Below are positions 6,755-14,043 of a stretch of 14,292 nt of DNA, piece after piece (position 1 is the stretch's first letter; every line of letters starts with the position of its first letter). The notes below the pieces were generated by a model. It did not search any database. It was not told the origin of the DNA and saw only the letters and a program-made list of their open reading frames with translations. The position numbers were made by a program, and so were the translations under genes. The stretch lies in assembly GCA_934149115.1 (NCBI GenBank), contig CAKPDW010000032.1, positions 1 to 14,292 of the forward strand, written 5' to 3'. The stretch is from an uncultured Clostridia bacterium. GTDB taxonomy: Bacteria > Bacillota > Clostridia > TANB77 > CAG-508.

Positions 6755-6831
6755 TGGTGCGCCCTCAAGGATTCGAACCTTGGACCTACCGGTTATGAGC
6801 CGGTTGCTCTGACCAGCTGAGCTAAGGGCGC
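6755..6831 (-). tRNA. tRNA with anticodon CAT (probably tRNA-Ile2, otherwise elongator tRNA-Met)
   Basis: This is a 77-base cloverleaf with an encoded CCA end. The acceptor GCGCCCT pairs with AGGGCGC. The D arm is AGCTCAGCTGGTCAGAGC, and the anticodon arm ACCGG-CTCATAA-CCGGT has CAT at 6797-6795. The T arm is CAAGG-TTCGAAT-CCTTG. It lacks the initiator features (unpaired first base, three G-C pairs in the anticodon stem), so it is not tRNA-fMet. C4-G69 and C5-G68 in the acceptor stem are reported TilS lysidine-synthase determinants, which favours tRNA-Ile2. It lies 4 bases upstream of tRNA-Tyr in the same transcript. Confidence 0.95.
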
Positions 6832-6851
6832 ATGTCTCAATCGCAAGTCCT

Positions 6852-6880
6852 ATTATAATGGATTAATTATATTCTGTCAA
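6852..6880 (-). promoter_or_regulatory. Consensus sigma-A promoter of the tRNA operon
   Basis: Read on the minus strand: TTGACA, a 17-base spacer, then TATAAT, a perfect match to consensus in both boxes and spacing. The -10 box ends about 20 bases before the first tRNA, as expected for a strong stable-RNA promoter. Confidence 0.93.
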
Positions 6881-6990
6881 TACTTTTTTATAACTTTTTT
6901 TATTTTTTTCAATTATAATACAACTTTTTATTTTTAGTACGTGCATAATCTTTATACTCTATATGTTTTTTATCTAATATATTGATTAAA

Positions 6991-7025
6991 TATGTCTGGA
7001 AAGTTTATAGAACCTTCCAGACATA
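6991..7025 (-). terminator. Hairpin, probable terminator of the 352-residue gene
   Basis: TATGTCTGGAA and TTCCAGACATA form a perfect 11-pair stem. It extends by three more pairs past one mismatch to a 5-base loop. It begins 27 bases after the stop at 7053. The T-run that follows on the minus strand is poor (TTTAATCAAT), so termination may be incomplete or the hairpin may stabilise the mRNA end. Confidence 0.65.
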
Positions 7026-7052
7026 GTAAATTAACTAAGCATTTTTATATAA

Positions 7053-8111
7053 TTAAATTTGATTTTCTCCTTGTCCTTCTGGTAGAACCGGAAATTCAAG
7101 GACAACTCTAATTTTCATTATAAATCTTATTGTTCTAATAAATTTGCAATTTATAAATCTTTGCCATAATGATGGCTTAACATCAAATCTTGTTTCTTGC
7201 ATATACATATCGTTCAAAATTTGATCATCAGATTTTTCTTGTTCCTTTTGAGCAAGAATTGAATTTACTTTTGGTTGTGGAGTATTCTCTACCATTGTAG
7301 CTGCTGCTATATTAGCACCACCAACTGCAACTTGTTTTTGAGGTTTAACAACTTTTTCAACCTTTTCTTTTTCTGCTTTTGGCTGTTTAACAGCTTTCTT
7401 AGGCTCAACAGGTTTTGGTTGTTCTTTAATAACTTCACTTTCAAGTGGTACATTAGCAACTTCCTCAATTGGAGCTGGAATATATTTTAAAGCATCAGCA
7501 ATTTCAATTCCTATATAACTTAAAGCCTTTGATTTGTCCTCAATTCTCTCCATATCAATTTCTATATGGAAATTAGATTCCAAATTGTTTATTCTAGCAT
7601 CAATCAATTTTCTAGCAGCTTTCTTTTCTTCATCATCAGTTCCTTCAGAAAGAATTTTTAGAGATTCTCCTATGTCTTCTGAAAACTTAACAGAAGCATT
7701 TTCTATCTCGTTTTCATATCCTTCTTCTTTCTTTAAAACTTTTGAAAGAACAGTTTTTAATTCAAATGCTGAACTAATATTCTTTTCTCTTTGTATAATT
7801 AATTCTTCAATTTTCTTTGTATTTTCCTCAAATTGATTTGTTGCAAATTCAACTAAATCATAAGCAGCTTTATAAACACTTCTTGGAAAATTCTTTTTCT
7901 TTGGGTATTCTTCAAGATAAGTTTTTATTGATTCAACTAAATCTTTAAAATATGTATCTTCTTCCAATTGAACAATCTGTTTTTTGCTCTTAGGATTTAT
8001 CATCTTTTGAACTTTTTCAATATTAGACAATATCTTTTCTTCCGTGATTACCATCCTCACGTTTACTATGCCTTGTTTATTATTAAATAATTTTCCAAAC
8101 AAAAATGACAT
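7053..8111 (-). CDS. Hypothetical coiled-coil protein with Lys/Pro/Glu linker and basic C-terminus
   Basis: I do not recognise this 352-residue protein. Numbered from the chosen start, residues 20-212 are charged and helical with heptad-like stretches (NTKKIEELIIQREKNI, VLSKVLKKEEGYENEI), probably coiled coil or a helical bundle. Residues 213-265 are a low-complexity Lys/Pro/Glu/Val linker (EQPKPVEPKKAVKQPKAEKE). The segment VGGANIAAATMV follows. Near 315-340, SLWQRFINCKFIRTIRFIMK is basic and amphipathic, which could bind membrane or nucleic acid. There is no signal peptide. An ATG exists at 8141, but AAGGAGGT lies 9 bases before the ATG at 8111, and the extra ten codons would run through that site, so I chose 8111. 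The gene has its own promoter and a downstream hairpin. A structural or scaffolding role is only a guess. Confidence 0.85.
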   Translation of the reverse strand: MSFLFGKLFNNKQGIVNVRMVITEEKILSNIEKVQKMINPKSKKQIVQLEEDTYFKDLVESIKTYLEEYPKKKNFPRSVYKAAYDLVEFATNQFEENTKKIEELIIQREKNISSAFELKTVLSKVLKKEEGYENEIENASVKFSEDIGESLKILSEGTDDEEKKAARKLIDARINNLESNFHIEIDMERIEDKSKALSYIGIEIADALKYIPAPIEEVANVPLESEVIKEQPKPVEPKKAVKQPKAEKEKVEKVVKPQKQVAVGGANIAAATMVENTPQPKVNSILAQKEQEKSDDQILNDMYMQETRFDVKPSLWQRFINCKFIRTIRFIMKIRVVLEFPVLPEGQGENQI

Positions 8112-8162
8112 TGTAAACAGACCTCCTTCAAATTCGTACAATTTTCATTACTATCTGAATCA

Positions 8163-8191
8163 ATTATAGCTTTAATAAAAAAAAGATACAA
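8163..8191 (-). promoter_or_regulatory. Predicted promoter of the coiled-coil protein gene, overlapping a terminator
   Basis: Read on the minus strand: TTGTAT, a 17-base spacer, then TATAAT. The -35 box lies inside the descending arm of the terminator at 8179-8210 and the spacer includes its T-run, so one short stretch appears to end one transcript and start the next. Confidence 0.6.
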
Positions 8192-8210
8192 TTACTTTTG
8201 TATCTTTTTT
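8179..8210 (-). terminator. Rho-independent terminator after the acyl-CoA synthetase gene
   Basis: AAAAAAGATACAA and TTGTATCTTTTTT form a 13-pair stem with a 6-base loop and a T-run of eight on the minus strand. It starts 23 bases after the stop at 8234. Confidence 0.9.
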
Positions 8211-8233
8211 ATGTTACATTTTAGTTACAATTC

Positions 8234-9967
8234 TTATTTCCCTAGGACTTTTTTAATTTCTTCATGACGTTTTACTTTTTGAGTCGTTGTTTTTATTAAT
8301 TCTTTATCTGTAACTATTATTTCTCTAATATACTTGTATGCAGGCATTGTTTTATTAATTTCTTTTACATGTTCCCATATATAATCTTTTATTTTGTCTT
8401 CATCTGCTGTTCCCAATAACTCTTTGATTCTTTCTTTCTCATAAACAACTTCTGCATTAATCTTTGATTCTTTTTCATCATTATTATTTGCAGGCACACC
8501 ATAAACAAATGATTCTTTTACACCATCAATTTTGTTTATTAATACTTCAATTTCTTCTGGATATATATTTTTACCATTTTTCAATACAATAACAGTTTTC
8601 TTTCTTCCAGCAATAAATAAAAATCCATCTTTATCAAAATATCCTAAATCACCTGTATGGAACCATCCGTCAATAATCGTTTCTTTTGTTGCTTCTTCAT
8701 CTCCATAATATTCAAGCATAACTGAATCAGCTTTTGCAATAATCTCACCAATTCCTTTTTCATTTGGTTCATCAATTTTTATTTCAACACTAGGAAAAGG
8801 CTTTCCTACAGAACCTACTCTAGAATATTTTGGAGTTCCATTTCCAGCAGCTAAAACAGGAGAAGTTTCTGTTAATCCATATCCTTGCGCCATATTAATA
8901 CCTAATGCATTAAAACCTTTTTCTACATCAGGATCTAATGCTGCAGCACCATTTATAAATAATCTTACTTTTCCACCAAGCAAATCATGAATTTCCTTAA
9001 ATATCTTTCTACGAGCATCTATATGTAATTTCATTAGCAAATTACTAATTTTCATACCCTTTTCAACTTTTTCTAATTTACCTTTTTTCGCTATACCCCT
9101 CATAACTTTTTTGTACATATTTTCGTACAATACAGGTACAGAAATCATAGCTGTTATTTGATATTCTTTAATGTTTTCAGCTAAATGTTTAATTCCATCA
9201 CAATAACATATTGTTGCACCAGCATATATAGGATATAAAAAGCCAACAGTAGATTCAAATGTATGGTGCAAAGGTAAAAATGAAAGCATTCTATCATTTC
9301 TTCCAATATCAAACATTGATGCAATATCCTGTAAATTAGTACAAATATTCTTATGAGATAAAGCTACTGCCTTTGATTTGGCTGTAGTTCCAGATGTAAA
9401 TAACATTATAGACATTTTTTCTCTATCAATTTTTGCATCTACAAATCTTTTATCTCCATCACTAAGTAATTTTTTTCCTTTTTCTATTAATTCCCTTTGT
9501 GATAAAATTTTCTCACTCTCTTTGCTCAAATCCATAGAAATATAATATTTTATTTTAGAAATCTCATCATTTCTAACTCTTTTCATTATTTCATCATATT
9601 TGCTACTAAATATTATAGCATCAACTTCTGAACGTTCAATTAAACTTCTTATTTCATTCTCTGGTAATGATTTATCCATAGGAACAACAATTCCTGTGCC
9701 ACAAACCACAGCCAAATATGCAACAGCCCATTCATATCTATTTTCAGAAATAATAGCAATTCTTTTATCTTTCATATCTAAATTAATCAAAGAAGTTCCA
9801 AGTGCATTAACATCTTTTGAAAAGTCTTTATAAGATATATCTTTAAATTTACCAGGTTCTTTTGTTTTAAATCTAAAAGCTTCCTTATCTCCAAAAGCCT
9901 TTTCAGATTTTTTCAACATATCTTTTAAATCTGTTATTTTTACATACTCATGTATTCCCTTGTCCAT
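8234..9967 (-). CDS. Long-chain fatty-acid--CoA ligase (AMP-forming acyl-CoA synthetase)
   Basis: Adenylate-forming enzyme of 577 residues that activates a fatty acid with ATP and transfers it to coenzyme A; likely cytosolic or membrane-associated. The phosphate-binding loop is LFTSGTTAKSKAV (189-201). It departs from the usual TSGTTGxPKG, with Ala at both variable Gly sites and Ser for Pro. QGYGLTETSP (361-370) is the ATP/adenine motif. GWFHTGDLGYFDKDG (434-448) contains the ribose-binding Asp. GRKKTVIVLKNGKNIYPEEIE (454-474) is the hinge and fatty-acyl signature region. K564 in TQKVKR is the likely catalytic lysine. An in-frame TAA six bases upstream fixes the start; GGGAT and AGGAAGGA lie before it. 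It is 46 bases after the TetR gene and probably cotranscribed with it. Chain-length preference cannot be read from sequence. Confidence 0.93.
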   Translation of the reverse strand: MDKGIHEYVKITDLKDMLKKSEKAFGDKEAFRFKTKEPGKFKDISYKDFSKDVNALGTSLINLDMKDKRIAIISENRYEWAVAYLAVVCGTGIVVPMDKSLPENEIRSLIERSEVDAIIFSSKYDEIMKRVRNDEISKIKYYISMDLSKESEKILSQRELIEKGKKLLSDGDKRFVDAKIDREKMSIMLFTSGTTAKSKAVALSHKNICTNLQDIASMFDIGRNDRMLSFLPLHHTFESTVGFLYPIYAGATICYCDGIKHLAENIKEYQITAMISVPVLYENMYKKVMRGIAKKGKLEKVEKGMKISNLLMKLHIDARRKIFKEIHDLLGGKVRLFINGAAALDPDVEKGFNALGINMAQGYGLTETSPVLAAGNGTPKYSRVGSVGKPFPSVEIKIDEPNEKGIGEIIAKADSVMLEYYGDEEATKETIIDGWFHTGDLGYFDKDGFLFIAGRKKTVIVLKNGKNIYPEEIEVLINKIDGVKESFVYGVPANNNDEKESKINAEVVYEKERIKELLGTADEDKIKDYIWEHVKEINKTMPAYKYIREIIVTDKELIKTTTQKVKRHEEIKKVLGK

Positions 9968-10013
9968 AACTTATCCCACATTCCTTCCTCAAAATAATAT
10001 TAATTACTTCATT

Positions 10014-10580
10014 TTACATCTTTTTTAACCCATAAATCATTTTATCAAACTCTAAGCATAATTCTTTAACATCTATTGCATTTCCTGATTTAATTTTATA
10101 CATAAATCCTGCACATGTAAATGAAAAAATTTCAGATGCCATAATTTCAGGATTACCTGATTTTAATTCACCATTTTCAATTCCTTCTTTTACAATCTCC
10201 TCAATTTTACTAATATATGTATTAATATATTTTTGACATTTTTGATTTCTCTCATTACTTCCCCAGACTTGAGATAAATATATTGTAATCAAATTTTGAT
10301 ATTTAGTTATTATTCTAAGCTGAAGTAAAGCAATTGATCTCAATTTATCAATTGAACTATTTAATTTAGAAACTTTTAAATCAATATTATTTATTAAAAG
10401 TTTTGTTCCTTCTTCCAACAAAAAATTGTAAATTTCCTCTTTACTTGAAAAATGATAATATAAAGTTCCTTTTGCAACTCCAACAGTAGCCGTAATTTCT
10501 TCTACGCTTGTTGCATCATAACCTTTCTCAGCAAACAACTTCATTGAAGCTTCAAAAATTTTTCTCTTTGTTTTATTCAT
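10014..10580 (-). CDS. TetR/AcrR-family transcriptional regulator
   Basis: One-component repressor of 188 residues, the usual size for the family. The N-terminal DNA-binding domain covers about residues 1-50, with ASMKLFAEKGYDATSV and the helix-turn-helix ITATVGVAKGTLYYHFSSKEEI, ending in the typical YYHF-SKEE signature. The rest is a helical ligand-binding and dimerisation domain without recognisable ligand motifs. It is directly upstream of an acyl-CoA synthetase gene, as seen for FadR-type TetR regulators of fatty-acid metabolism in Bacillota, so acyl-CoA is a reasonable inferred effector. A near-consensus promoter with an overlapping inverted repeat precedes it, which suggests autoregulation. 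The ribosome binding site (AGGTGA) is about 11 bases from the ATG, slightly long. Confidence 0.92.
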   Translation of the reverse strand: MNKTKRKIFEASMKLFAEKGYDATSVEEITATVGVAKGTLYYHFSSKEEIYNFLLEEGTKLLINNIDLKVSKLNSSIDKLRSIALLQLRIITKYQNLITIYLSQVWGSNERNQKCQKYINTYISKIEEIVKEGIENGELKSGNPEIMASEIFSFTCAGFMYKIKSGNAIDVKELCLEFDKMIYGLKKM

Positions 10581-10602
10581 AATTTATTTTTTCACCTATC
10601 CC

Positions 10603-10626
10603 AAAATATATATTATTATATATTTT
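10603..10626 (-). promoter_or_regulatory. Candidate operator (inverted repeat) for the TetR-family regulator
   Basis: AAAATATATA and TATATATTTT are perfect 10-base arms around a 4-base centre. The element covers the -10 box of the predicted tetR promoter, the right place for repression. It consists of A and T only, so a chance palindrome is quite possible in this genome. Confidence 0.35.
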
Positions 10627-10643
10627 TAAAACAAAGTTTGCAA
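10615..10643 (-). promoter_or_regulatory. Predicted promoter of the tetR-acyl-CoA synthetase unit
   Basis: Read on the minus strand: TTGCAA, a 17-base spacer, then TATAAT. It lies in the 97-base gap between ylmH and the regulator. No terminator is visible in that gap, so read-through from the dxs operon is also possible. Confidence 0.65.
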
Positions 10644-10677
10644 TATTTTATTTTTCAAATTCAATTAATCGCTTTCA

Positions 10678-11451
10678 TTATGCATATTTTCTGAGTTTTA
10701 TAACACTTTTCCCATTTTTAGTATTTCTGACCAATCCGTCAATTATGAATTTTCCTTTTCCTCTTATTGTAACCACATCACCTTCAGAAACCACCTTAGA
10801 AAGTTTTAAGACTGTTTCATAATTAACAAAAACTCTTTCTGAAGCAATATATTCCTCTGCCCTTGACCTTGAGCAACCAACAATTTCAGAAACAATATTA
10901 TCAATTCTCATACTAGAAACAATAATCGAAAATTCTTCAAAACAATCCTTTTTTAGTCTAATATCTTCCAATGGAATAACATCAATTTTTGATTTTTTAA
11001 AACGTGTTAATTCCATTAATGATTGTTTAATAAATTCTTTATTGACATCAAAAACTATTATATCTGCTCCATTTTCATCAACTAATATATCTCCAATTTT
11101 ACATCTATCAACACCAATTTTTATAATTGCCGATAAATAATTTCTATGCTCATAACTTCCCTTCAAATCATTCGGTAATTCAATTCTAATAACAGCTAAA
11201 ATTTTATCCAACATTTTTCTAGCTAATTCCTCATTAAATTTTTCAGGATAAAAAACTAAAATTTTTCTATCAGCATTATCATTCACACCATAAAAAAAAC
11301 AATTTTTTAAATTAATATTTTTAGATATCAAAACCTGTTCTTTTTTATTCAAAAAATCTGTATATGTTATTCTATTTTTAGAACCACATATTTTTTGTTT
11401 ATCTGCTACTTTTGCTAGCAATAGCTCATCATCACTCTTTTTTTCCCTCAT
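10678..11451 (-). CDS. ylmH: YlmH-family S4-domain RNA-binding protein
   Basis: RNA-binding protein of 257 residues. The central segment KIGDILVDENGADIIVFDVNKEF, the region RFKKSKIDVIPLEDI and the C-terminal S4 domain (about 180-245: SSMRIDNIVSEIVGCSRSRAEEYI, VFVNYE, GDVVTIRGKGKFII) match the YlmH layout. YlmH is known from the sepF-ylmG-ylmH-divIVA division cluster of Bacillota. It has been reported to act on stalled 50S subunits in ribosome quality control (RqcP2). Here it follows dxs instead. TlyA, another S4 protein commonly next to dxs, is excluded by the absence of an FtsJ methyltransferase domain. A GTG at 11454 is an alternative start, but the ATG at 11451 sits better after GGTGA. It overlaps the dxs stop by one base (TGATG), which indicates translational coupling. 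Confidence 0.88.
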   Translation of the reverse strand: MREKKSDDELLLAKVADKQKICGSKNRITYTDFLNKKEQVLISKNINLKNCFFYGVNDNADRKILVFYPEKFNEELARKMLDKILAVIRIELPNDLKGSYEHRNYLSAIIKIGVDRCKIGDILVDENGADIIVFDVNKEFIKQSLMELTRFKKSKIDVIPLEDIRLKKDCFEEFSIIVSSMRIDNIVSEIVGCSRSRAEEYIASERVFVNYETVLKLSKVVSEGDVVTIRGKGKFIIDGLVRNTKNGKSVIKLRKYA

Positions 11452-13310
11452 CACTTATCACCAATAAATTTTATTATTCGCTCTGTTATAGCATCAACAT
11501 TCATTCCATATTTTTCTTCAATTTGATCTACAGTAGCATGTTTTATAAATTCTTCTGGATAGCCCAAATTCAAAATCTTACAATTGCAATCATTTATTAA
11601 ATAATTTACTCTACTAGCAAATCCAGTATCCACAATATTATCCTCAATTGTAACTAGCATTCCTGTCTTTTTTATAGATTTCTTAACAGTATCTAAATCC
11701 AAAGGTTTCACAAACCTAGCATTAATAACCTCTGCTGAAATATTTTGTTCTATAAGTTTTTCTGCAGATTCCATAGCATATGAAACCATTTTACCAATAG
11801 CAAGAATTGTAACACTTTCTCCTTTTTTTAATATCTCAGCTTTTCCAATTTCAATTTCACTAGGTTTATTAGGAAAATCATATTTTCCCTCTCCACCTCT
11901 TGGATATCTAATTGCAATAGGACCATTAAACTTAATTCCGAACTCCAACATACTTTCTAGTTCATCAAAATTTCTAGGAGCCATAACAGTAAAATTAGGT
12001 ACAGTATTTAAAAAAGATAAATCCAAAATTCCATGATGTGTCTCACCATCATTCCCAACAATTCCAGCTCTATCAGCACAAACAACAACAGGCAATTTTT
12101 GAATAGCAATATCATGTATTAATTGATCATACCCTCTTTGCAAAAAAGATGAATAAATAGGAATTACTGGTTTCAAGCCATTCTTAGCCATCCCTGCTAC
12201 CATTCCCAAAGCATGTTGTTCAGCAATTTCAACATCAAAAAATCTATCAGGAAATTCTTTCGCAAACTTTGCCAAACCTGTTCCATCTTCCATTGCCGCA
12301 GTAACTGCAACAATATTATGATTTTCTTTTGCCAATTCAACTAATTTATTCCCCATCACTTTAGAATAATCCATTGAAGATTTTTTTATTTTCTCACCTG
12401 TTTTCAAGTCAAAAGCTGAAGTTGAATGATATTTATTAGGATTATCCTCAGCAAACTTATATCCTTTTCCCTTTTTAGTAATTACATGTATCAACACAGG
12501 ACCTTCCAAGTGTTTGCTTATATTAAGAATATTTTCCAATTCAGCAATATCATGGCCATCAATAGGGCCCAAATATCTAAATCCAATATTTTCAAAAAAC
12601 ATTTTAGGAATAATTAACTGCTTTATACTATTTTTTAATCTAACAACGGCCTTAACAATTGGCTCACCTATAACAGGAATTTTTCTTATAAAATTTTTAG
12701 CAGACACATTTGAATTTATATAAAATTTTCTTGTTCTAATTTTAGCAAGCATTTTAGCTAACCCACCAGTATTTCTAGAAATACTCATTTCATTATCATT
12801 TAAAATAACAGTCATATTAGTCTTACTTATTCCAGCATCATTAAGAGCCTCTAATGCCATACCACCAGTCATTGCGCCATCACCAATCACAGCCACAACT
12901 TTATAATCATCCTTTAAAATATCTCTTGCTCTAGCCATTCCCAAAGCAACAGAAATAGATGTACTACTATGTCCAGTATCAAAACTATCATAAACAGATT
13001 CTGACGTTCTCGGAAACCCAGCAATCCCATCCATCTGTCTTAAAGTATCAAACTGATCTTTTCTACCTGTCAATAATTTATGTACATACGTCTGATGTCC
13101 AACATCCCACACAATCTTATCATTTGGCATGTCAAACACTGAATGTAAAGCAATAGTAAGCTCAACAATTCCCAAATTTGATGCCAAATGTCCACCATTT
13201 TTTGAAACAACTTGTAATATTCTTTCTCTCAATTCTTCTGCCAATTTTTTCTTCTCATAATCATCCAATTTTTTTACATCTTCTGGTCCATTTATATTAT
13301 CTAAAATCAT
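11451..13310 (-). CDS. dxs: 1-deoxy-D-xylulose-5-phosphate synthase
   Basis: Thiamine-diphosphate enzyme of 619 residues, the normal length. It condenses pyruvate and glyceraldehyde-3-phosphate, the first step of the MEP isoprenoid pathway. HLASNLGIVELT (41-52) holds the conserved His. WDVGHQTYVHK (68-78) and FDTGHSSTSIS (110-120) are conserved substrate and cofactor regions. GDGAMTGG (143-150) to NDNEMSIS (171-178) is the ThDP/Mg2+ motif. E364 in EIAEQHA is the catalytic Glu of the pyrimidine domain, and YDQLIHDIAIQ and DRAGIVGNDGETHHG follow. The C-terminal transketolase domain is complete. AGGAGG lies 5-6 bases before the ATG and overlaps the stop of the kinase-like gene upstream; ylmH overlaps downstream. 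This is the middle gene of a tightly packed operon. Confidence 0.98.
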   Translation of the reverse strand: MILDNINGPEDVKKLDDYEKKKLAEELRERILQVVSKNGGHLASNLGIVELTIALHSVFDMPNDKIVWDVGHQTYVHKLLTGRKDQFDTLRQMDGIAGFPRTSESVYDSFDTGHSSTSISVALGMARARDILKDDYKVVAVIGDGAMTGGMALEALNDAGISKTNMTVILNDNEMSISRNTGGLAKMLAKIRTRKFYINSNVSAKNFIRKIPVIGEPIVKAVVRLKNSIKQLIIPKMFFENIGFRYLGPIDGHDIAELENILNISKHLEGPVLIHVITKKGKGYKFAEDNPNKYHSTSAFDLKTGEKIKKSSMDYSKVMGNKLVELAKENHNIVAVTAAMEDGTGLAKFAKEFPDRFFDVEIAEQHALGMVAGMAKNGLKPVIPIYSSFLQRGYDQLIHDIAIQKLPVVVCADRAGIVGNDGETHHGILDLSFLNTVPNFTVMAPRNFDELESMLEFGIKFNGPIAIRYPRGGEGKYDFPNKPSEIEIGKAEILKKGESVTILAIGKMVSYAMESAEKLIEQNISAEVINARFVKPLDLDTVKKSIKKTGMLVTIEDNIVDTGFASRVNYLINDCNCKILNLGYPEEFIKHATVDQIEEKYGMNVDAITERIIKFIGDK

Positions 13311-13319
13311 TACATCCTC

Positions 13320-13961
13320 CTAAACAGCTAAAAAAACTAATATTGTTACAAATATTGGTACTGTTATATTATCTAATCCTTTAATTGATATTGCTTCCAA
13401 AATAGTAGCAACAACAGAAATCATCAATCCCTTAATCAAGAAAAATTGTGCATTCAAAATTTTTAATATAATAATAGAAATGAAAAAACTAATTAAAAAC
13501 ATAGTACAAGAACCTGCAAAACTTTTAATTGTATTTCCAATTCTATATTTTTTACTTGAAATTTTTTTACCAACAATAGCAGCAAAGCCATCTCCATATC
13601 CCATTATTAAAATACCTGGCAAAGCCACTAATGGATTACCTATATTATAAGAAAAAATAGCCAAAACTAGCAAAGAAAGCGCATAATAAACAGTTCCATA
13701 GCCATCATTTTCTTCCCTCTCTATAGACTTAATAAGCTTAAACTTATATGACAAATAATTAACAACAACAAATATTGCAGGTAATACACATGCAAAAACC
13801 ATTGAATTAATAAAAGCCACATAAAAAAACCATACATTCGCAAGCATAATATGTACAAATTTCCTACTCGCTTCTTCACCAAACTTATTAACAAATTTCG
13901 AACATCCAACAACAATTGCTATATATATTGCTGAAACTAAAACACCTATATAATTTTCCAT
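13320..13961 (-). CDS. CTP-dependent lipid-alcohol kinase-like membrane protein (phytol/dolichol kinase family)
   Basis: Polytopic membrane protein of 213 residues with about six or seven hydrophobic helices. SRKFVHIMLANVWF (near 32-45), a charged cytosolic loop EREENDGYGTVYYA, and GYGDGFAAIVGKKI followed by YRIGNTIKSFAGS match the CTP-transferase-like signature of the VTE5/SEC59/DGK1 family (phytol, dolichol and diacylglycerol kinases). Related cytidylyltransferases (CdsA) share part of this signature but are longer, so phosphatidate cytidylyltransferase is the likely mis-annotation. GGGAGA lies about 8 bases before the ATG. A promoter lies upstream, and the stop overlaps the dxs ribosome binding site, so it is the first gene of the dxs operon. 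That context suggests an isoprenoid alcohol substrate, but this is an inference. Confidence 0.83.
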   Translation of the reverse strand: MENYIGVLVSAIYIAIVVGCSKFVNKFGEEASRKFVHIMLANVWFFYVAFINSMVFACVLPAIFVVVNYLSYKFKLIKSIEREENDGYGTVYYALSLLVLAIFSYNIGNPLVALPGILIMGYGDGFAAIVGKKISSKKYRIGNTIKSFAGSCTMFLISFFISIIILKILNAQFFLIKGLMISVVATILEAISIKGLDNITVPIFVTILVFLAV

Positions 13962-13987
13962 AAAATTTCTCCCTCATAAACACATGT

Positions 13988-14016
13988 ATTATATCAAAGT
14001 ATTACTCATTAATCAA
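13988..14016 (-). promoter_or_regulatory. Predicted promoter of the kinase-like gene, dxs and ylmH operon
   Basis: Read on the minus strand: TTGATT, a 17-base spacer, then TATAAT. It lies just after the sortase terminator and about 27 bases before the start at 13961, so the leader is very short. Confidence 0.75.
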
Positions 14017-14018
14017 TG

Positions 14019-14043
14019 AAAAAGAGAAACATCATTGTTTCCC
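14019..14043 (-). terminator. Rho-independent terminator after the sortase gene
   Basis: On the minus strand, GGGAAACA and TGTTTCTC form an 8-pair stem (one G-U) around a 4-base loop, then five T. It begins directly after the sortase stop codon. Confidence 0.75.

Noticed and set aside
10581..10677. Terminator between ylmH and the TetR-family gene
   Set aside because: No convincing stem followed by a T-run can be found in this gap.
10678..11451. TlyA-type hemolysin/rRNA methyltransferase, the common S4 gene after dxs
   Set aside because: The S4 domain is at the C-terminus and there is no methyltransferase motif; the layout is that of YlmH.
13320..13961. Phosphatidate cytidylyltransferase (cdsA) for the membrane protein before dxs
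   Set aside because: It is shorter than CdsA, and the GYGDGFAAIVGKK and KSFAGS pattern fits the phytol/dolichol kinase group better; cdsA is also usually found with uppS and dxr.
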